From contig PIXW01000019.1 in assembly GCA_003601535.1 (NCBI GenBank), forward strand, positions 1 to 6,875: DNA of 6,875 nucleotides, given 5' to 3'. Of this stretch, positions 1 through 4,196 are shown one piece after another. Source of the DNA: ANME-2 cluster archaeon. Lineage in GTDB: Archaea > Halobacteriota > Methanosarcinia > Methanosarcinales > Methanogasteraceae. A program made the translations under genes and the position numbers. Positions within the stretch are counted from its first letter, which is position 1, and each line of letters starts with the position of its first letter. Below the pieces are notes generated by a model, which was not told the DNA's origin, did not search any database, and saw nothing but the letters and a program-made list of their open reading frames with translations.

Positions 1-244
1 CATGACAGGAGATGGTACGCTCGGGCTTCCGGAATATGCTCCTTATGACCGCATCCTGGTAGCCTGTGCTGCTCCTGCGATTCCCCCGCCGCTCATTGAT
101 CAGTTGAAACGCGGCGGTAAGATGGTGATACCAATTGGGGATTATATGCAGGAACTGTATCTCGTTCACAAGAACGATGTAATATCGAAGGAGAAGAGTG
201 TCGGGGTAATATTCGTGCCCCTGATCGGTAAATATGGTTTCTAA
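1..244 (+). CDS. pcm: Protein-L-isoaspartate O-methyltransferase, C-terminal part (5' truncated by window edge)
   Basis: This is the last roughly 80 residues of a protein-L-isoaspartate (D-aspartate) O-methyltransferase. The enzyme uses S-adenosylmethionine to methylate abnormal isoaspartyl residues in aged cytosolic proteins so that they can revert to normal peptide bonds. The visible segment has the family's C-terminal signature: [18 protein letters not shown], then an Ala-rich strand with [12 protein letters not shown], then VIPIG, and the ending [10 protein letters not shown], which is near-invariant in archaeal and bacterial Pcm. The N-terminal SAM-binding motif lies outside the window, so the reading frame enters from the left. 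The internal ATG at position 2 is not the true start. The stop codon (242-244) overlaps or abuts the start of the RecJ-like gene, which suggests one operon. Family assignment is confident; whether the missing part is intact cannot be seen. Confidence 0.9.
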   Translation, partial: MTGDGTLGLPEYAPYDRILVACAAPAIPPPLIDQLKRGGKMVIPIGDYMQELYLVHKNDVISKEKSVGVIFVPLIGKYGF

Positions 245-1556
245 CATGATCGAAAAACTGAACACCTCTGATGCTGCAAAACCGATTCTCAATTGTGATG
301 CAGCGCGGATCGTCTCGCATCATGATGCAGACGGAATCACTGCGGCAGCTATCCTCTGCCATGCCCTGTTTCGATTGGGAAAGCGTTTTCATGCGACCAT
401 CATCAGCCAGCTCGATCATGATTTTGTGAAGAAGCTGAATGAACATCACGACGAAGAGGCATTGACGATCTTCTGCGATATGGGTAGTGGACATCCAGAT
501 ATCATATCCGAGGTTTCAGGGGATACTCTCGTGATCGACCATCATATTCCGGTCGGCGACCTCCCATGCCCCTGTGTAAACCCGCACCGGGTCGGAATCG
601 ATGGCGCATTCGAACTCTCGGCTTCCGGTGCTGTTTACGCGGTTGCAAAGAGACTGAACCAGAAGAACATCGATCTGTCAGGTCTTGCAATCGCAGGGGC
701 AATCGGGGATAAACAACTGATGATAGGGGCTAACGCAGACATCTTGGAAGAGGGCGTGCAGAACAAGATCATAACCGTAAAAAAAGGACTCCGGATCGGA
801 GATGGAGATCTCCCTGATCTGCTTGAACGATGCGTCGATCTCTACCTCGATTTCACAGGCGATTCTGCGAAGGTCGGGTCTTTTCTTGACGAAATTGGTG
901 TCAATGGTCGATTGAGCGAACTGAGCGAACCGCAGTTGAGAAAACTTGCAACAGCCATCTCACTCAAATTGTTGCAGAGAGCCAGTCCTGATGTTATCAT
1001 AAACCTCATCGGTGACGTGTACACCCTGCGCTGCGAGGTGATACCGAATGTCTATGATCTTGTATCAGCGCTGCATGCATGCGCACGGTTGAACGATACC
1101 GGACTTGCGCTCTCACTGTGTCTGCGCGATCCCGCAGGTGTTACTCATGCGATGAAGGCATCTGTTGATTATCAGCGTGCTCTTGTGAGCGAGATTACGG
1201 CGGCTGAACCCAGTATCCTGCACGGAGATCATATCAGCTATCTGCTGCTTCGCGATTCAGAGGCGACAGGCATCATCGCAAGCACGGTTACCGGATTTTT
1301 GCACCCTGATCAGCCATGCATCGTGTTAAACGAGAGCGATGATAAGATCAAGATCTCCGCCAGAGCCACGAAGCATCTGATTGCACGCGGTCTCGATCTT
1401 GCAGAGGTGCTCAGGATCGCATCAGAATCTGTTGGCGGCAGAGGCGGTGGACACAGCATAGCATCAGGGGCTGCGATTCCGAAGGATGCTGCGCAAGCCT
1501 TCATCACGATTGCAGACGCGATCGTTGGTGAACAGCTGGAAGGTGGATCACAATGA
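234..1556 (+). CDS. recJ: Archaeal RecJ/GAN-like DHH-DHHA1 single-strand exonuclease
   Basis: This is a DHH-superfamily phosphoesterase of the archaeal RecJ-like type, known in related archaea as single-strand-specific exonucleases, some of which (GAN) bind GINS in the replisome. Numbering from ATG 234, the N-terminal DHH domain shows SHHDADG at residues 28-34 (motif I), FCDMGSG around 80-86 with D82 (motif II), and the signature DHH at 102-104. The C-terminal DHHA1 substrate-binding domain ends with GGRGGGH at 401-407. The length (440 aa) fits the compact archaeal form without the extra OB domain of bacterial RecJ. Two starts are possible: ATG 234, overlapping pcm by 11 nt with a weak TGATC 7 nt upstream, or ATG 246, just after the pcm stop. 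They differ by only four residues and the choice is not settled. The gene overlaps dut by ATGA. Nuclease polarity (DNA or RNA, 5'-3' or 3'-5') cannot be told from sequence. Confidence 0.9.
   Translation: MVSNMIEKLNTSDAAKPILNCDAARIVSHHDADGITAAAILCHALFRLGKRFHATIISQLDHDFVKKLNEHHDEEALTIFCDMGSGHPDIISEVSGDTLVIDHHIPVGDLPCPCVNPHRVGIDGAFELSASGAVYAVAKRLNQKNIDLSGLAIAGAIGDKQLMIGANADILEEGVQNKIITVKKGLRIGDGDLPDLLERCVDLYLDFTGDSAKVGSFLDEIGVNGRLSELSEPQLRKLATAISLKLLQRASPDVIINLIGDVYTLRCEVIPNVYDLVSALHACARLNDTGLALSLCLRDPAGVTHAMKASVDYQRALVSEITAAEPSILHGDHISYLLLRDSEATGIIASTVTGFLHPDQPCIVLNESDDKIKISARATKHLIARGLDLAEVLRIASESVGGRGGGHSIASGAAIPKDAAQAFITIADAIVGEQLEGGSQ
1538..1549 (+). promoter_or_regulatory. Ribosome binding site of dut inside the recJ 3' end
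   Basis: GGAAGGTGGATC lies 3 nt before the dut ATG and resembles the archaeal Shine-Dalgarno GGAGGTGATC with one inserted G. Its position inside the last codons of the exonuclease gene, together with the ATGA overlap, supports translational coupling and the choice of ATG 1553. Confidence 0.6.
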
Positions 1557-2059
1557 TTCTCTCAAAAAACGAGATCAACGAGTTGATGCGGCTTGATCCT
1601 CCGCTCGTCGATGGTATGATCGATCCTGATACCCAGATACAGGTGAATGGCTGTGAACTAACAGTCGATCGTGTTTTTGCGTTTGATGGCAGGGGCTCGA
1701 TCGCTTATGATAACAGCGAACGGGTGTTACCGGAATGCACCGAACTTGCATTCGATTGCGATGGCTGGATCGATCTCCCTTCAGGCAGCTACAAAATCGT
1801 TTCCAGTGAGATCGTGCACATCCCAAAGGATATGATTGCGATCGCAAGACCGAGGTCAAGTCTCCTGAGATGCGGGGCAAGCGTCGAGACAGCGGTATGG
1901 GATGCCGGTTACGAGGGAAAGAGCGAGTGTTTGCTTTTAGTATTTAATGAATACGGATTCAGACTGAAGCAGGGTGCGCGCGTCGTGCAGTTGCTGTTCA
2001 TGGGGCTTTCGAGCGGGACTGATGGGTATTCTGGAGCGTATCAGGGATATCTGATGTGA
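1553..2059 (+). CDS. dut: dUTPase of the dCTP-deaminase-fold (Dcd/Dut) family
   Basis: This is a trimeric-fold dUTP diphosphatase of the archaeal Dcd-like group, which hydrolyses dUTP to dUMP and pyrophosphate in the cytosol. That keeps uracil out of DNA and supplies dUMP for thymidylate synthesis. The 168-aa protein shows the nucleotide-binding segment ARPRSSLLRCG at 98-108, the catalytic and sugar-binding segment ETAVWDAGYEG at 112-122 with D117, a following beta strand LLLVFN at 127-132, QGARVVQL near 140-147, and a C-terminal GYSGAYQG segment that probably closes over the substrate. In bacterial dCTP deaminase and bifunctional Dcd-Dut enzymes, a catalytic Glu sits in the strand after DPG (IVLEF-type). 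Here that strand is LLLVF without Glu, so I infer dUTPase activity only. The start ATG overlaps the recJ stop (ATGA) and has a good ribosome binding site. It is the last gene of the pcm-recJ-dut operon. Confidence 0.87.
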   Translation: MILSKNEINELMRLDPPLVDGMIDPDTQIQVNGCELTVDRVFAFDGRGSIAYDNSERVLPECTELAFDCDGWIDLPSGSYKIVSSEIVHIPKDMIAIARPRSSLLRCGASVETAVWDAGYEGKSECLLLVFNEYGFRLKQGARVVQLLFMGLSSGTDGYSGAYQGYLM

Positions 2060-2084
2060 GAACACCCGATACCCCCATCTGTGC

Positions 2085-2098
2085 GAACGTTTTCGTTC
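2085..2098. terminator. Small hairpin between convergent dut and PHP genes
   Basis: The 48-bp gap between the dut stop and the PHP-gene stop contains a perfect 5-bp inverted repeat, GAACG-TTTT-CGTTC, followed on the plus strand by TT. It could mark a transcript end in one or both directions, but it lacks the long T-run usual for archaeal termination. Nothing else recognisable lies in this gap. Confidence 0.3.
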
Positions 2099-2107
2099 TT
2101 GCGCGAA

Positions 2108-2752
2108 TCACCGGCGCACCGACTCGACCAGACGATTCGGATTCGTTCTGACCGCGGCTACAGCGTCGCGCTCTGATAGTCCGCAACCCATCGCCACCTT
2201 CATCGCCATATCATCGGTGATCAGATCGTCTGGTGCGTGCGTATCCGTATTCACGATCAAACCGCATCCGATCTTACATGCAATCCGCGCAACATGCCCG
2301 TTCGTCAGACTATGCCCTGCTCTTGATGTGATCTCGAGCAGTATGCCATTTTCGCGTGCTAATTCTGCTTCATCCGCAGTGATCAATCCAGGATGCGCCA
2401 GAATGTCGATGTCAGCCTGGAGTGCAGCAGCATTCGTTCCAGGAGCTACAGGTTCCACTATGGTTTCGCCATGCACAACAATGATGTCCGCACCGAGCGT
2501 TCTCGCCTTATCCGCAAGCGGTGCAATTCGTTCAGGTGGGACATGCGTCAGTTCCACGCCAGAAAGAACTCTGATTCCAGCAGTATCATCCGAAATTTTT
2601 TCCATCGCACCAAGAACAAACTCGATATTCGTGAAATCAACATGGTCAGTGATCGCAATCGTAGAATAACCATGTACTACTGCACGGCGGACGAGTTCGC
2701 TCGGTATCAGTTCACCATCACTGAATATGGAATGGGTATGCAGGTCGATCAT
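2108..2752 (-). CDS. PHP-domain metal-dependent phosphoesterase (HisPPase-like)
   Basis: This is a stand-alone PHP-domain hydrolase of about 214 aa, in the group annotated as histidinol phosphatase or related hydrolase. PHP enzymes bind a trinuclear metal centre and cleave phosphoester bonds. Numbering from the upstream GTG at 2755 (one codon before ATG 2752), the full ligand set is visible: DLHTHSIFSDGE with H6, H8 and D13; ITDHVD with H38; SGVEL with E68; VVHGE with H95; AHPG with H121; and NTDTH with D171 and H173. All nine expected ligands are present, so it should be catalytic. The archaeal RNase P Rpp30 subunit shares the fold, but its family is not marked by this complete metal site. 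No his-pathway gene is nearby, so the substrate is unknown. A TATA-like box at 2775-2782 lies about 26 bp upstream of ATG 2752, which suggests a leaderless mRNA starting at GTG 2755 or ATG 2752. The gene is convergent with dut and divergent from the DUF211 gene. Confidence 0.85.
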   Translation of the reverse strand: MIDLHTHSIFSDGELIPSELVRRAVVHGYSTIAITDHVDFTNIEFVLGAMEKISDDTAGIRVLSGVELTHVPPERIAPLADKARTLGADIIVVHGETIVEPVAPGTNAAALQADIDILAHPGLITADEAELARENGILLEITSRAGHSLTNGHVARIACKIGCGLIVNTDTHAPDDLITDDMAMKVAMGCGLSERDAVAAVRTNPNRLVESVRR

Positions 2753-2770
2753 CACAGATATAGGAGATAC

Positions 2771-2784
2771 GAAACCTATAAGTA
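2771..2784. promoter_or_regulatory. Shared BRE/TATA region of the divergent PHP and DUF211 genes
   Basis: The plus strand reads CGAAACCTATAAGT. CGAAA is a good archaeal BRE, followed by TATAAG. That places plus-strand initiation near 2805, about 15 nt before the DUF211 ATG. The same box reads CTTATAGG on the minus strand and sits about 26 bp from the PHP start codon. It is the only good TATA candidate I see correctly spaced for the PHP gene, so one box may serve both directions. Inferred from spacing only. Confidence 0.5.
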
Positions 2785-2819
2785 GTTCTCCATACGCAGA
2801 TCAATGTATAGAAAACATT

Positions 2820-3113
2820 ATGAATGGAATAAAACGACTGGTTCTCGATGTTTTGAAACTCCATGATCCGACCATTATTGTGATAGCAGATGCGATCGGA
2901 CAACTGGATGGCGTGGATGGCGTGAATATCAGTCTGTATGAGGTTGATCAGCAGACAGAGAACGTCAAGATCACTGTCGAAGGAGATCGGCTCAATTTCG
3001 ACCTGATTAAGCGAACAATCGAGGACTTTGGAGCAGCAATCCACAGCATCGATGAGGTTGTATCTGGTAAGCGTATTGTCACAGAAGAGGAAACCCTGCT
3101 GGAACGGACATAA
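2820..3113 (+). CDS. DUF211 family protein
   Basis: This is a 97-aa protein of the archaeal DUF211 family, a small alpha/beta protein without an established biochemical role. Recognisable features are the N-terminus MNGIKRLVLDVLKLHDPTI, the segment LDGVDGVNISLYEVDQQTENVKITVEG (residues 29-55, quoted here in parts: LDGVDGVNIS and VKITVEG), and the C-terminal FGAAIHSIDEVVSGKRIV. The alternation of a helix and beta strands resembles ferredoxin-like regulatory folds. There is no signal peptide or membrane segment. The frame is open upstream to 2727, but ATG 2820 is chosen because it gives the family's usual N-terminus, the promoter lies inside the upstream extension, and that extension would run antisense into the PHP gene. 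No clear Shine-Dalgarno is seen. It is convergent with srp19, 13 bp away. Function is not inferred. Confidence 0.85.
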   Translation: MNGIKRLVLDVLKLHDPTIIVIADAIGQLDGVDGVNISLYEVDQQTENVKITVEGDRLNFDLIKRTIEDFGAAIHSIDEVVSGKRIVTEEETLLERT

Positions 3114-3126
3114 GACACAAGATCAG

Positions 3127-3420
3127 CTAACCAGAGGATCTCATTTTTCTTATTCTCGAAGCTATCTCACGTAGAATCGAAGATTTTGGAGTATCTATTT
3201 TTGTTATGAGCACTCTCCCGCGCTTTTCCCACCATGATGCCGGGTATGCCTTGGTCTGTTCAATCACAGGATCGAGATCGAGCATTTTAGCTGCTGCAGC
3301 GATTTCATCGAGTGCTGGCGATTTTACAGCATTGCGCCTCGCGACCCTTCGCCCATCGTTTCTTGATGCGGTGCTATCGAAGTAGATGGGCCAGATAACG
3401 ATCCTGTCTGTTTTCGGCAT
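3127..3420 (-). CDS. srp19: Signal recognition particle subunit SRP19
   Basis: SRP19 binds the S domain of 7S/SRP RNA and prepares it to receive SRP54, the step needed to target nascent membrane and secreted proteins to the Sec translocon. The 97-aa protein matches the archaeal family from end to end: RIVIWPIYFDSTASRNDGRR at residues 6-25 (the RNA-contacting N-terminus), then AVKSPALDEIAAAA, then the hallmark YPASWWEKRGRVLI around residues 59-72 (YP-x-x-WW and GRVL), and a basic tail RIRKMR. The length is typical. The start ATG lies 5 nt after the 3' end of tRNA-Tyr on the same strand. There is therefore no room for a Shine-Dalgarno outside the tRNA body, and the gene is probably made from the tRNA promoter as a read-through transcript. 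It converges with the DUF211 gene. Confidence 0.92.
   Translation of the reverse strand: MPKTDRIVIWPIYFDSTASRNDGRRVARRNAVKSPALDEIAAAAKMLDLDPVIEQTKAYPASWWEKRGRVLITKIDTPKSSILREIASRIRKMRSSG
3144..3154 (+). terminator. T-rich terminator candidate for the DUF211 gene
   Basis: The plus strand carries TTTTTCTTATT about 30 nt after the DUF211 stop. Archaeal RNA polymerase commonly terminates at such U-runs without a hairpin. The tract lies antisense to the last codons of srp19, so the two convergent transcripts would overlap. Confidence 0.4.
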
Positions 3421-3425
3421 TATAA

Positions 3426-3536
3426 TCCCGCCTCCCGGATTCGAACCGGGGACATCACGGTATCTGCGCGGTAATGTGTGCTATCGCACATGATCATACT
3501 ACAGCCGCGCACTCTGCCAGGCTGAGTTAAGGCGGG
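3426..3536 (-). tRNA. tRNA-Tyr (GUA anticodon) with intron
   Basis: On the minus strand the mature sequence folds as a standard class I tRNA of 74 nt. The acceptor CCCGCCT pairs perfectly with AGGCGGG and is followed by discriminator A73. The D arm is ACTC/GAGT with loop AGCCTGGCA. The anticodon stem is CGCGG/CCGTG (one G-U), with loop CTGTAGA and anticodon GTA. The variable region is ATGTC, and the T arm is CCCGG-TTCGAAT-CCGGG. The C1-G72 pair with A73 is the archaeal tyrosine identity set. CCA is not encoded; the next bases are TTATA. An intron interrupts the anticodon loop at the canonical 37/38 position. The srp19 start codon follows 5 nt downstream. A TATA box sits about 25 bp upstream of the 5' end, so transcription probably starts at or very near the tRNA 5' end. 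Confidence 0.95.
3462..3498 (-). other. tRNA-Tyr intron (37 nt, position 37/38)
   Basis: The 37-nt insert lies between G37 and A38 and would be removed by the archaeal splicing endonuclease. A bulge-helix-bulge can be drawn: exon CTGT (positions 32-35) pairs with intron GCAG (one U-G), leaving 3-nt bulges AG|T and AT|A at the two cut sites. The outer helix is weak, so this is a relaxed motif. The interior has a small hairpin TGTGC-GATA-GCACA. The boundaries are chosen because only they leave a 5-nt variable region (ATGTC) and a normal archaeal tRNA-Tyr. The intron also contains CCGCG, a competitor for the anticodon stem (see findings). Confidence 0.8.
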
Positions 3537-3557
3537 TTAGTTGAACAATGGTATGCA

Positions 3558-3565
3558 GTATTTAT
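3558..3565 (-). promoter_or_regulatory. TATA box of the tRNA-Tyr/srp19 unit
   Basis: The minus strand reads ATAAATAC, centred about 25 bp upstream of the tRNA 5' end, the normal archaeal distance. The bases before it (AACCTTG) are a weak BRE. No other well-placed promoter for srp19 exists, because its upstream sequence is the tRNA body. Confidence 0.6.
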
Positions 3566-3728
3566 CAAGGTTTTGTTTGTGCTGTCTTCAGTACTCACTC
3601 CAGCACGGAAAAGCGAAGGCTTCATAAATTGCCAGATCCAACATGAAAGCACCGGAGCAGAGCGCCATGATCGTTTGTTATGTGATCACCGGTACTATTT
3701 CCTCATGCCGCACAGGATTGTAGATAGA
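3566..3728. other. Divergent intergenic region with no recognised gene
   Basis: This is the core of the 246-bp gap between tRNA-Tyr (minus) and the CBS gene (plus). The gap holds the two promoters at its ends. In the middle I see no tRNA-like fold, convincing C/D-box RNA or repeat. A TATA-like CATAAATT around 3624-3631 has no supported gene placed after it. The plus frame is open through part of it as an N-terminal extension of the CBS gene, which I do not accept as coding. Confidence 0.5.
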
Positions 3729-3736
3729 TTTATAGG
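3729..3736 (+). promoter_or_regulatory. TATA box of the CBS-domain gene
   Basis: TTTATAGG on the plus strand predicts initiation near 3757-3760. That would give a leader of about 25 nt containing the ribosome binding site GGTGAT at 3773-3778, which is 4 nt before ATG 3783. The AGATAGAT just upstream is purine-rich, as a BRE would be. Confidence 0.55.
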
Positions 3737-3772
3737 TATTTCGATCCATGTAGACTGTGAATGTGGATGTAA

Positions 3773-3778
3773 GGTGAT
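3773..3778 (+). promoter_or_regulatory. Ribosome binding site fixing the CBS-gene start
   Basis: GGTGAT is an exact match to the archaeal anti-Shine-Dalgarno core and ends 4 nt before ATG 3783. It decides against the longer open frame starting at 3573. Confidence 0.7.
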
Positions 3779-3782
3779 ACTC

Positions 3783-4190
3783 ATGAAAATATCTGAAAAA
3801 CTGATACGTGATGTGATGACGCGTGGAGTGGTGACGGTATCTGCGGACACGTCGGTCAGGGAGATTGCAGAGATAATGACCAACCGCCATCTGTCAGGAG
3901 TGGTGGTGATCGCTGCTTATGGAGATGTGCTTGGGTTCATATCGGAGCTGGATATTGTCGAGGCGCTGGACAAACCGGATATCAGGGCGCTGACTGCAGA
4001 GGATATCATGTCTTCACGACTGATCGCTGTCGCGCCGGATGCCACCCTGAGGCAGGCGGCAAGAATCATGGCTGATGGGAATATCCACAGGCTGCTGATA
4101 TTGTCGGAAAAGGGTGCTGGTGCATTGCAACGACCGGTTGGGATATTGAGTGCGAGTGATATCGTACGAGAGGTTGCAAGAGCAGAATAA
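3783..4190 (+). CDS. Stand-alone CBS-domain pair protein
   Basis: This is a 135-aa protein made of two CBS domains and nothing else. Such Bateman modules usually bind adenosine nucleotides (AMP, ATP, SAM or similar) and act as cytosolic energy or metabolite sensors that control partner proteins. CBS1 runs from about residue 8 (IRDVMTRGVVTVSADTSV) to GFISELDIVEAL near 51-62. CBS2 runs from EDIMSSRLIAVAPDATL near 73 to PVGILSASDIVREV near 118-131. Both have the expected DVM/DIM entry and the (S/T)xxDI exit motif that binds ribose or phosphate in the family. There is no transporter, IMPDH or kinase domain, so the partner is unknown. The start is supported by GGTGAT. The stop lies 6 nt from the stop of the convergent helicase gene. 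Confidence 0.88.
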   Translation: MKISEKLIRDVMTRGVVTVSADTSVREIAEIMTNRHLSGVVVIAAYGDVLGFISELDIVEALDKPDIRALTAEDIMSSRLIAVAPDATLRQAARIMADGNIHRLLILSEKGAGALQRPVGILSASDIVREVARAE

Positions 4191-4196
4191 TCGTTA

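Noticed and set aside
2217..2669. 150-residue plus-strand open frame opposite the PHP gene
   Set aside because: It is a shadow of a gene with all nine PHP metal ligands. Its translation is Ser/Ala-rich with no recognisable domain.
2727..2819. Upstream extension of the DUF211 frame
   Set aside because: It would run antisense through the start of the PHP gene and cover the divergent promoter. DUF211 proteins normally start at the MNGIKRLVLD-type N-terminus.
3462..3472. Reading the tRNA as having a 16-nt variable region (type II, bacterial-like tRNA-Tyr) with a 26-nt intron
   Set aside because: The alternative with a 37-nt intron gives a 5-nt ATGTC variable region and an ACCGTG 3' exon, matching archaeal tRNA-Tyr. 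It also allows a bulge-helix-bulge pairing of CTGT with GCAG.
3640..3710. C/D-box small RNA candidate (ATGATCG and GTGATCACC near 3667-3690)
   Set aside because: The C-box match is poor, no matching D box (CTGA) at the right distance was seen, and there is no terminal stem.
3573..3782. N-terminal extension of the CBS protein (open frame from 3573, including a DCECGCK segment)
   Set aside because: It contains the probable TATA box and the exact GGTGAT ribosome binding site for ATG 3783. The extension also shows no family resemblance, while the CBS domain begins right after ATG 3783.
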